This document shows, piece after piece, positions 23,001 to 33,900 of a stretch of 64,000 nucleotides of DNA. The notes below the pieces were generated by a model. The model was not told where the DNA came from. It made no database searches and saw nothing but the letters and a program-made list of their open reading frames with translations. How positions within the stretch are numbered: the stretch's first letter is position 1; the number at the start of each line of letters is the position of its first letter. This DNA is from Zygnema circumcarinatum (taxonomy: Eukaryota; Streptophyta; Zygnematophyceae; Zygnematales; Zygnemataceae). Position numbers and translations under genes: made by a program. The stretch covers positions 911,965-975,964 of the forward strand of contig CM074811.1 in NCBI GenBank assembly GCA_037447605.1. Direction: 5' to 3'.

Positions 23001-26000
23001 CCAGGAAACCTTGCTTGTACTCATTATTGTTGTTTTAAGGTTTTTCGCCTGACGTGAGAAGAGAAAAGCAATGAAGCAAATGAAACGGACTTGTCTTTGT
23101 CTTGTAATATGTTCGTTGAGATGCTTGTTTTGTCTTAATTGCATTGGAGTGTAAGCTCCATGCTCAGCATAAGGGTGGTGGCCTTAGATCCTGTGCAGGT
23201 GCTTTTTATTGTGGTATGGAATCTGGCGTTTCATGAGAATGTTTCCAGGTATTTGGCTATGCAAATAGGGGTCGGCATACTAGCCAACTAGAAATAGAAA
23301 GTGCCTTGAAATCCTTTCGGTTGTCTGTCGATGGTTGGTTAATCGCATTGAAAATTGACAAGCCTTGAAGTGAACGAGCTCCCATATTGTTAACATAGTA
23401 CCGTCCCTCGCCATACTGTCACAGACGAAAGGTCGTACTAAAACTGTATACAAGGGCGCTTAAACTTCTGTTGCAGATCTCGAGATGAGGACCTTGACAT
23501 AATTACATCCTCAGCGATGCATCTTTTGCGTGGAGGTCAACGTAAGGGCACAGGTGACCAGACTATGGATGTCAAACAACGAGCTATGATGCTTTCACTG
23601 TTTGTTTCTGAATGTTTTGGAGGCAGCGACAAAAGCCTCAATACGACATGCGCCCGTTTGGCTGCACTTGGAAGAGCCCCGAGGGAAACGTATGCTACAA
23701 ATGAAAAAAAGGTTGCCTCCTCGCTGAAGGTCCTTCCTGGGTGTACTTGCGGAGCTACTATGAAAGATTTTATTCCAAGAATGTTTACTGCAGGGCGTGG
23801 GCCCGGTGTACAACGCAATTTGAAGGACCTCTGTGAACAAACTTTAAGAATGTTGAAGGCGCAGTTTGGTTCGAACGTGATCCCAATTGGTGCTTTACCC
23901 TATGGGATTTGCAGGCACCGAGCCATCTTATTCAAGGTAGCTCTCCTTTGAATATTTCTCTATTCACATGCATCCAGCTTTTTATGCCAGTGCCATAAGA
24001 AACATACCTTAGTCAAATCCTAGTATCAAGTTACGGGAGGACGAATGCCATAAGTTGTCAGTTGTCTCATTGTTTTCAACTCAGAAGTCCGCTTGCGCCG
24101 CTTGCGGACTGCTTCAGATGTAACTATCTAGTCTGCGGTATTTGTCCACAGAGTAGACGCCGAGGAGACAGTTCCGGCTTATTTGGTTCGGAGATCCTTG
24201 CTGGCCAAAATCATCTTGAACTTACTGTTTCTCTTCTGTTTCTTGCAGTATTTGTGTGATCGAGCCGAACCCGTGATTCCATGTGAGTTGGTACGAGGCT
24301 ACTTGGAAAATGAGCCACACGCTTGGAATGTAGTTTTGGCAGATACTCCATCTGGCAGTGTTCGGTACATTGTGGATGCCTGCACTCCGCTTGACATGGA
24401 GCGAGAAGACGATCCGGCTTGCATGGCAAGGTAAGTGTGTTGGCAGCTATTCTGCTTGCTGAAGCTATGTGTAGGTCTGGTCATAGACTTACACAATGAA
24501 GCACTCTGTGTTTTTCGTCAAGTCTCTCTCTTTCAGTCGTAGTATTTCATCATCAAAACCATGTTCGTAAAGTTCGTATCCATCATAGGCAGTACTATTG
24601 ACATGCCTGAGCTGAACATATGGAGAGCTTGTGTGGTAATGGTGCAGACATCTCCCTCTGAGGAGTATCAACTTGCCGCGGTATGTTGCTGAAGGGTTTT
24701 CAGACGGCCATTTCCCTGTCCCAGTCATGCATGAGGAGATTGGGAGAGGGGCATCTGGAGCAGTGGTGTATCGGTGCTCTATAGGCGATTTTACTCTAGC
24801 AGCGAAGGCAAGTGATCCAACAAGGGCCCTTAAACTAGGAGGTTTATCACTTTGAACGTGGCCTGTCTCGGCTCAAAGGGATGTTCAATTCGGCAGTGGT
24901 CTGATGAGAGTCTGTCTGTAGGGATTTGCAAACGCTTGAAGTCAAGACATTTGGAGGAGTTATTGCATTAAGCATGGCATTCAGACTAGCAAATGCATTT
25001 CCAGGACAGAGGTAGATTAAGATGAGGTCATTAGGAAGGCATCTGCAATGAAGGGCTTAACTCTTCCGCTAAGGGAAAAGTTAATGATACTTTCTCTGTC
25101 CGGAACACCCTGTCTTTTGTCGTCGTGGGGGCGTGCTGTACGTCTTGACTTCTGTCATTTGTTATGTGTATCCATGCCCAACTTTGATTGCCAACACTTT
25201 TGTGCATGCAAATAACAGTGTCTACCGGCTGCAGGTGACACATTTAAGTCCTACTGAGGCTCAGCGAGGGGGTTGGGCTGCCCCATTATATGAAGTCCGC
25301 ATGCTTCGCAGTCTTCCGCGCCATTCATCTTTAATGAAATTCTATGGCCATTCTTTGGCAATTATTCCTGCGAAACCACCTGTGGCGGGGAATGTTGCCC
25401 AAGAATTGACAGTTTTTACCGAGTATGTTCCAGGGGGTTCATTGGAGGTGCGCGTTTCTGAAGCCACTTTTTGGGACTGATTTAATGCTTGTTGTTGCCA
25501 TATTTACCTATTGTTCCTGGTCTGCATGCATGTTTTTGTATTGTAAAGAGTCTTCACTAGCTGTTGTTGGTCACTATTTAGGGTAGGCTCGCAGAACTGG
25601 ATTTGCGCAGGAGCTCGTTAGTTAAGGAACAGGTATCCAAAGCTTAACCTGTGTTATTTTGGAGCATTTTAGAATGTAGAGCTTATCCTACATTGTTTCT
25701 CTGACCCGGACTTGCTTATTTCACAGTACAAGTGTACCTCTATTCATGTACTGAGTATCTGCTTTCCGAAATCGGATCTTACTGCCTTTCACGTTGTTTG
25801 CCTAATACAATCCCAATGCTGTAAACTGCAGGGCTTGCTATTCCGTGAAAAGGAGGCCGGTCTTCAGGCCCTTCCTCTGCCTCTGGCAGTGCATGTGGCT
25901 AGAGAAGTGGCCCAGGGACTAGTGGTTCTTCACCAGCAGGACATCATACATCGAGATATCAAGAGCAGCAATATTCTGGTGGACTGGTGGGAAGGTGATA

Positions 26001-27561
26001 ATCAGCCACCAGTGAAGATATGCGACTTCAGCAGCGCGATATCGGCCTTTGCATCCCGCCAACATACCTGCGGAGTGATTGCTTTGGGAGCCCCTCCAGC
26101 AGATCAATGCGTTGGAACTCCTCGTTGGATGGCCCCGGAGGTGGTCCGATCTTCGTATAGTGTCTATCGATATGGAATGGTAAGCTATTTATGTGCACTG
26201 AAGAAGAGGAAGAAAAAGAAAAGAAAGTAAAGACAGGAGGAGAATGTTCCTACAGCTCGTGTCATGCTTGCCAAAAACACGTGTTATCTGTGAATCTGCA
26301 TTCAAGACCATTTTAGAGCTGCCCGTTTTTTTAGTCTCGAAGTTGTTTAATCGTCCTATCCTTGTTCTAACGGAAGAATTCCTGATATAGTTCCTCAAGA
26401 ATTGTGCTTTGTCGCAAGGTAATTGCCACAGCATTGATGTTTTAGAGGAACCCTTTTAGTGCTGTGTCTAGGCCTACTTGGCGGCTGACATGGTATTGTG
26501 AGATTTTGGGGGGGCTTGAAATTCCAACAGGAAGCGGACATCTGGTCTTTTGGCTGCGTACTTTTGGAACTTCTTACTTTAGAGCCTCCTTATGCGTATT
26601 TTTCAGATCAGGAGTTGTTTGCGCGCATTCAGGTGGGCTCCCTCTGGTTTCCTCCCGCTTTTTTGGAATTTGAGGGGAAACCTCTGCTGTGTTCAATGAT
26701 GTCTAGAATGCTTTTATCACTTGTAGCAGGATTTACGTTTAGGCATGGTTCTCCAATGTCCTGAATTGCAGAAAGTTGTCTGGGAAGGAACGTGTGTAGG
26801 AGATAATTGATGAATAAATGTTGGTGCTATTTGGTTCGGGATGCGTTCGTCGGACGCTCCTCCTTCCTTCTCTCTCCGCTGCTCTCCACTCTTGCTCTCG
26901 CTCGTTCTCTCTCTCACTCCCCCTTCACCTTCGTCTCCCTTCTCCCTCTCCCTCTCCCGCTCCCTCCCCTATCCCATTATCTCATCCATGCCAGTTTCCT
27001 GTTGTGATGCAGATGGCTGCCCCCCCCCGTCTGCCTCCTCACCTGAAGCAGCTCCTTTCCTCCCCCCACTGCTCTGCCAATGAAACCCATGTCTCAAAAG
27101 AGACCCAAGTCCTTCAGGCCCTTCTGAAAATCTTTATGCAGTGCACGGAGATCAACCCCAAGGATAGACCCACAGCAGAGGCAGTAGCGAAGGAACTTTC
27201 AGTATGTGCCGAAATTCTCTCTCCTCCCTCCTACAGCAGTGAGAGCGACGCAAGCGAAGTGATCGATTCTGAAGTCACCAGTGAAGAAGTGGAGTCCCAA
27301 ACAGTGGCGAAGGCTGCTGCTGAGGTGGTGGGTGTGGGAGACGTTAGCTCGGAGAGCCTAAGGAACTCCTCCCGCTCCCTCCCGATCTCTAGCTCTCCCC
27401 TACCAAAGGGCGAGTCTGCTTCCGGCTTCAAGCTCTCTCTTGTAGTGTGTCCCGGCCGACCCCCTTTGAGTGAAGGAGGGGAGGAGGGAGTGGAAGCCGT
27501 GGATAGCTCTCAGACGGCCCTTCCTGAGGATCATCCCTCGGAAGATCAGGATTTGTCGTAG
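19933..27561 (+). CDS. LRR / EDR1-like peptidase-fold / Raf-like protein kinase
   Basis: Thirteen exons join in phase: 19933-20394, 20660-20886, 21254-21518, 21745-21895, 22133-22462, 22743-22995, 23477-23936, 24249-24430, 24648-24807, 25235-25447, 25832-26179, 26531-26632, 27013-27561. They give 1233 aa. The order of modules matches Arabidopsis At1g04210 as I remember it. Leucine-rich repeats come first (LSSLEELDLSFNSL). Then comes a RRRWVVSNCDISYKYY block and the EDR1/CTR1-type domain (GALPYGICRHRAILFK, EPHAWNVV). The kinase has Gly loop GRGASGAVVY, lysine in LAAK, HRDIKSSNILVD, GTPRWMAPEVV and DIWSFGCVLLELL. The Mg-binding DFG is DFS. The family is cytosolic and of unclear substrate. The ninth intron has a GC donor. 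The C-terminal tail is Ser/Glu-rich and disordered. The ATG at 19933 has a good context (GGCCATGGCG). Confidence 0.92.
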
Positions 27562-28871
27562 CCAGTAGGTTGATGATCACATCACAAGGATGAGGAAGAG
27601 AGAGAGAAGCAGAGAAGAGACAGAGACAGAGACTGAGTCAGAGAGAGAGAGAGAGCGAGAGAAGTGATTGAAAGAAGGGAAGAGAGTGGGAGAACTTGTA
27701 GCGATTAATTTGGCATTCCAGAATCATACGCAGGATGTAAAGACTATGTAGTGCTACCAAGGTTTTTTCGTTCAGTTTGTGTCTTTTTTTACTTTCCCTT
27801 CTCCTTTTTTTCCCGTCACCCCCCCCCCCCCCCCCCNNNNNNNNNNCCCCCCCCCCCCCCCCCCCCCCCCCGTTTCCGAAGTCGGCTCAGAAGTCTTTAT
27901 GTTGAACATTCTTCATGGCCGTAGCAGCATATTGGGGCATTTTCATTCTTTAAAATGAGAAAGGAGCCATTCATTGTTCACACGTCGTTCGGTGAGTGTA
28001 AATTGTCTGATGGCTCTTGGCAGCGTAGGGAAGTTCAAACGAAGCCAAATTTAACCTTTAGTTACATTTTGCATGATAGTACGATGTGAAGTGTTCTTTT
28101 ATAGTATATTTTATTCAAGTGCTTATGGTTTGGACCTCGGCCCTCGTTACGACACTACTACATTGCATGCTAACAAGGATTGGACGGTTTCACATTATTC
28201 TTGACTAGAACAAGCCTTGCAGAGAGACGAGCAATCATCTAAAGGGTAAGAAAAATAACACATCAAACCAACGCAGACCAGACAACCTTTATCACTCATG
28301 CGGATGAAAATTCGAGAATTTTGAATTCATTCAGCTGACATGTTGCTTACAGCGAATTTGTGGCGCCAAAGTGCCACATAGGCCAAAATCATACTGACAT
28401 TACAAATTGCACTGTTGACTGAGATACATCTACATTTCTAAGTACTTTAAAAAATCCATGCTTCATGCAGCGCAACAGCATCCCTCCATCTCTTCAAAAG
28501 GATCAGTTGCAGGGCCAAACTGAAAGGTCCATCCTCCGTTGTAGCTGAAGTACACGGATTTCTGAAAATGTGACTACATCATAAATGCACGTGAACTGAA
28601 CTGCCCGATTCACCTGCAATTCCATCAACGATAGCCATCTGCTTCAGTTATTAAGTGATAGATCATCAGAGTGAAGCCTGTGCTAAACGAAGAAATCTAG
28701 CTGATCAGCTAATATGCGTAAGGATTCCTTTCAAATGCCAGTTCTCAAGCGCTTCGTCAACATCGAGCCAAAAGGGAAGCTCGTCACTCAAGATAGGACT
28801 GGATGCAGAGCCACGAGACGATTTTACATCCTCTTTAATCAATGAGGTTCAACATTAAGACATTTTTCAGT
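27562..28871. other. Intergenic region with GA repeat and poly-C gap
   Basis: Both neighbouring genes end here (convergent 3' ends). 27595-27665 is a GAGA-rich stretch in the probable kinase 3' UTR. A poly-C run at 27820-27871 is broken by ten Ns (27837-27846). The remainder is unremarkable AT-rich DNA with no gene support. Confidence 0.6.
27820..27871 (+). repeat. Poly-C run containing an assembly gap
   Basis: Pure C lies on both sides of ten Ns at 27837-27846. The homopolymer length is therefore unknown. Confidence 0.9.
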
Positions 28872-29500
28872 TTAATCTGTTAGAATGATCGCCTCATTAA
28901 GCCTGCAAGAGCTGTAGGAGCACCACTACTAAGCTCATCAGCGTAGCTCCACAGCTTTCCACAATTTATGAAGACATGGCAGGCAGAGAGTAAAACTGAG
29001 AAGCCACTCCCTGCCCGCAGAGAGTGTCCTTTTTATTTTATTTGTCTCAATACGGTAGCGAATACAACTTTTACAAGACATGTTCTTTAGGAATATAGGA
29101 CAGCGGCGAGGAACGCTGCAAGTTCACCTCACAAAGATTATGCCCAAGGCCGAAAAAGCAACACAGCATGTACATAGAAAGGGAAGAAGGCAAGAATGGC
29201 AGGTATTCGCCATACCGATGTGCGTTAGGGTTCACGAAGGGAGACTTCTGCGCTTCCTTAGCTGCAAAAACCAAACGAAAAATGACACATGTGAGGAACC
29301 CTCACAGGAATCGCAAGAAAAAAGAGGGCGTAATCACCGCGACCTCTTGCAACAACCTCCTGAAGGAATGTCGGCTTACGATCGAGTCCGAGAGAGAGCT
29401 TCGCCACGACTCCCAGCGTGACAGCGAAACCCACAACAAAGGGCCAGTTCCTCCTCGCTTCAGAGAGCGCCACCTGGCTGAGAGGCCTTCCGATCGGCAT
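28872..29500 (-). CDS. Mitochondrial F1Fo-ATP synthase 6 kDa subunit
   Basis: Three exons (29500-29380, 29261-29216, 28902-28872) give a 65-residue protein in phase, with a TAA stop. Exon 1 encodes RRNWPFVVGFAVTLGVVAKL, a single membrane helix preceded by basic residues. Exon 2 adds DPKEAQKSPFVNPNAHR. This matches the layout of the plant 6 kDa subunit (about 55 aa; WPFLTGFAVT core, then a FV-Q/N-H-R tail), which sits in the inner mitochondrial membrane as part of Fo. There is no separate presequence, as usual for this subunit. The short third exon extends the tail by about ten residues and is the least certain part. The gene is divergent from DRP3. Confidence 0.75.
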
Positions 29501-30998
29501 GGCTGCACAGGGCAGGCGGCAACTCCCTCCTCTTCCCTCTCCAATTTTAGGGTTGGCGCTCGGCAGAATGCAGGAGACGGAGCAACAGCCGACAGCTGGG
29601 AGGGACCAAGGCACTAAAAAGGGCCATAGGGAGACATCATCCAGTCACGACATGCCATGTGTACAATAAGTACACGTGGTGGACCGTCATTGGATAATGT
29701 TGAAGTATGGCTCGCTTGCAGCTCTGCGACGCTTCCATGTGAGATAGTTGCATAACGCGTGTCTGAATTTGGGTGCTTTGAGAGGTTCTATTTGGTTCAA
29801 CTTTGCTGATGCAATTGGACGGTTTACATTCAACTGTTGCAACGCAGTTGAATGAGTTCGTTTAGGAGTTTGCAAATTTGCACAGCTCGGACCATTGGGT
29901 CGGCAACCATTGCCATCCAATCAATGGTTGCGACCATTGCCAATGGTTAGTCCGAATCCAATGGTTCGGAACCATTGGCGATGGTTGCTCGGGTGGCGGA
30001 TCAATGGTTCGCAATTGGCAGTGGTTGGCTGGGCAGGGATCAATGATTCTGACCTTTGGCAATGGTTCTATGGGCCGGGAATCAATCGACCATTGGCAAT
30101 GGTTGGCTGGCTCGCGATCTAGTGGTTTTTTCTTCAATGGTTGATCTTATGGTCCGACCTTTGCAGCTTCCCCAACGGTCCTAGCCATGCGCGAGGTCAA
30201 GGCCGATCCATTAATTCTTTCGCCATCCCTAGGCCATGTGGCGGTTGTTGTTGTCCATGCCCATGCGTGAGACCAATGCCAAATCCATTACTAATAGGAC
30301 TCCGACAACACGCTTCGAAGTGTCCAGTATTTCGAAAGAGTATTTCCAATATCACTTTTGCCAACTATTCCTTACGAATCATGTACTGATTTCGAACTTC
30401 ATATTTTGACAAGATCAAGATTGACAAGACAGTATCATAAGATGACAACATGACATGACATTCCGAGTTTGCGGCCTCGTGGTTCCCCATGATGATGTTG
30501 TCAATGTACATTTGATGGCATCATCGCCATCGTGAGATCAATGCCACTTCCATCCCCATTCCGCATACATACATACATAACATACATACATCCGTACACA
30601 GGCCGTACGGTGCATAAGGCACGCTCCTGGCTTTTGAGGAGAGCCAGGCCCCTCGAGCCAAGCTCGGCGGCTTCAAGCTTGAGTCTAAGCCTGAGCCTGG
30701 CAGCTGGCAGGGGAGGGAGGCCGCACAGGGAAACCGTGGGAGGGCCTGGCGCACTGTATCTTGCAGCTTGTATTTGTGTTTTAAAGGAAGAGGTGAATCT
30801 GTGACGGAGGCAAAGGCATACGCCGAAAAAGTTGGGCGCATTGGTTTTCAGGAAGCTGTAATTTTCATCGTTCTTGAATGCGGCGGAATAAGCTGTTGGT
30901 GTGTTGATCTTACTCCGGGGCATCAGCTGCAGCTTTTGTTGCAGTATTTCGTCCGGTAAATGATTGCACGTTTAAAGTCTTCATTTGAGCCCGGAAAA
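29501..30998. other. Intergenic region between ATP synthase subunit and DRP3 genes
   Basis: It contains the CCATTGGCAATGG minisatellite (29886-30140), short CATA repeats near 30565-30595 and a CCGTAC motif near 30604. The last few hundred bases before 30999 are likely DRP3 promoter and leader. Open frames over the minisatellite have a repeated WQWLAG pattern caused by the repeat. Confidence 0.55.
29886..30140 (+). repeat. Palindromic minisatellite, about 40-bp unit with CCATTGGCAATGG core
   Basis: Units of roughly 37-42 bp repeat, each carrying ATCAATGG/AACCATTGGCAATGGTT and GGCTGG. The core ACCATTGGCAATGGT is near-palindromic, so each unit can fold into a small hairpin. Units are diverged by several bases, pointing to an old array. 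Confidence 0.75.
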
Positions 30999-33900
30999 AT
31001 GTCGGAAGTGTATGGCGGCGTGCCATCGTCGGAGGTAGCGCCTGAAGAAAGTGGTCCTCCAGGAGGCTACCTTGGACAATCAGTCATACCGCTGGTCAAC
31101 AAGCTTCAAGACATTTTTGCTCAGCTCGGAACCACTTCCACCATTGACCTTCCGCAGGTCGCTGTTGTTGGAAGCCAAAGCAGCGGCAAGTCTAGTGTCT
31201 TGGAAGCGCTTGTCGGGCGGGACTTTCTTCCAAGAGGTTCTGATATTGTCACTCGGCGGCCATTAGTTCTTCAGCTGCTGCAGACTGCCAAGAAGGGAGA
31301 TGCAGGGAAGGGGGAAATGGAGTGGGGAGAGTTTCTCCATCTTCCGGGGAAGCGCTTCCCAGACTTTGCTGCCATTCGTGAAGAGATTCAGGTGCGTTCG
31401 GGATTTCAAGCCTTTTTTTTTTTTTGCCCCTGGACACCCGCGAGGAAGGGCAGTCGTTGCTTCTTCTCTGCAGCATCCTGCGCGAACGTATTTATGCAGC
31501 TTATTTGTCAGGCACATCTAAGTAGACTTTTCGCTTGTTGGCTTTGCTATAGTTGTGCGTGACATATTCTGTACAACTCTCTGACTGATCTCAATCATGG
31601 CCTCTCCAGGCAGAGACGGACCGCGAGACAGGACATAACAAAGGCATTTCTGAGAAACAAATTCGGCTCAAAATATATTCACCTTATGTGCTCAATATTA
31701 CGTTGGTGGATCTTCCTGGCATTACTAAAGTACCTGTAGGAGACCAGCCTAGTGACATTGAAGCTCGTGTGAGGACTATGATTTTGTCCTACATTAAGCA
31801 CGAGACATGCATAATTCTAGCGGTTTCTCCAGCAAACGCGGACTTGGCGAATTCAGATGCCCTCCAAATGGCAAGAATGGCCGATCCGGATGGTTAGTGC
31901 CATTGAATCACCGAATATTTGGATGTGCTGCTTGTTTTTTTTTCTTTTTGAAAAATCCTTAAAGCCTTTAAGTATTTACTTTTCTGCAAGGAGTTGGAGC
32001 TTTGTAAGTCCTCAACGATCAAAAGGCAGCTGTGACTAACTGTCCGAAACGCTTTTCTGTACAGGTTCACGCACTATTGGCGTCATTACAAAGGTATGTA
32101 GAAGTGCACCTGGAAAACATTAACTGAGACAATTTGTTCATGGTTTCTCTTTACTTGCCGCAGGTTGTGCTCAGGCGGAAAGTGAAGAATCCGTTCGTCA
32201 CAGAAGTTTCGCTGTTAAAATAGATTGAATTGGGAGCGTTTTTTACTGAATCTCATTGTTGTTTCACCTAATTGACACTTTTGTGTGCTGCGACTGCAGT
32301 TGGACATTATGGACAGGGGAACTGATGCCCGCAACTTCCTCCTTGGGAATGTGATTCCTTTGCGTCTTGGATATGTTGGAGTCATCAATCGCAGTCAAGA
32401 AGTATGCTTTATCCCATCTCCAAGCCATGTTGTATTAAATGAGCTAGAGAGTAGTAGTTCCCTTGACATTTTTGAAATGGATGTTGAGAGGATCGTTCAG
32501 TCGGATTAACTACTTTGGATGGCATGAATGCCTCTCCATCAATTGCGGAGGGAGCAATGCGGCCCCTAAAGCTCAAGCACTCAATTTTAGCATACTTAAA
32601 CCAGAATCAGGTCGTTGACTCTGTGAGTATGAGATGGTGGAAGTCCAGTCCTTAATTTTTTCTCTAACATCTCGTATTCTGGTTGAGTCCTTTCCATGGG
32701 CTTCATACTCCCACATAACTCATGAAAGAGTAGGTATTTAATTGAGTAACTTTTCGTTTTTCTCCTCAGGGGTACTTTGCTGACATCAATGATGGATACC
32801 ATCATCTTTACCGCAATTCTTTCTCCCCTCTCTCAGGGACATCTTTCTCTACTTTTTAGTGCTTTTTTTAGCAGTTTTATGTCGACAGTTGTCAGGACTA
32901 AGACTGAGTTCTGTAATTGGATTTGAGGGGCTGTAGGATATCAATGCAGGAAAAAGTGTGAAGGATGCCATGGCTTATGAAGAAGCCTTCTATCGGGCTC
33001 GACCTGTGAGTCCATGGCCCCAGAGCTATACTTCGTTTTTGTTTTTCCGGATTGTGATTTTTTTCATTTTTGTTTGATTTGAAATGAAAATGTCATCGCC
33101 TGAAGCCTTATGATTATCGCCTTTCTGCTGCGTAGGTGTACCACAGCCTTTCAGACAAATGCGGTGTTCCACAATTGGCGAAGAAGCTTAACTCTGTGAG
33201 CACTCGTGCTATCCTTCATTTATTTTTTGTTAAAGAACTCAGAGTTTTAGAAAAGTCGCCAGTTTGTTAATGTAATGTTCCCGTGACGTAGGAACCTGGC
33301 GGAAGAAGCTGTGGCGCCGTTGCCGTTTTTTCTTCTTATTGGGAATATGAATAGAATTGTTATCATCCTATTAAATTGAGACTGTAATTCCTCTGTATGC
33401 TCCTGCGGAGGTATGCATTGTACTGTTGGTAGACCTGTTGACACCAAAAATGCAGTTTTCTCATTCTTGATGAGTATGTTTCACCTTTTTCCTTGTCGTC
33501 TGCAGATTCTTGTGCAACACATTCGAGTGCTCCTTCCAGAGCTGAAGGCGAGGATCAATACTCAAATTGTTACCCTGCAAAAGGAATTGGCAGGCTATGG
33601 CGAAATGACAGAGAAAGTAAGACTCGTAAAACAGGCTTCTGTCGTTGCCAAGTTAGGAACGCTGGGTTAATTGCAGGGACTTCAAAGTGTGCCTCTACCA
33701 TAGCCCCTTTTTCTTCTAGGCAGAAATGTATCTTTGCGAATAAAAGCAGATTTCACTGTTACTAGTGATTTTCATCTCTGATTTTGATCTTTTTTCTTTG
33801 TTTGATGTTTGCTGCTCTAGTCTGGAATGGGAGTTCTTCTGCTCAACGTCCTTACAAAGTATTCTTCAGGTGAGCAGGATGGCTTGCACAGGAAACTTTT

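Noticed and set aside
29878-30144. Frame with repeated WQWLAG motifs
   Set aside because: Created by the 40-bp minisatellite; no other coding support.
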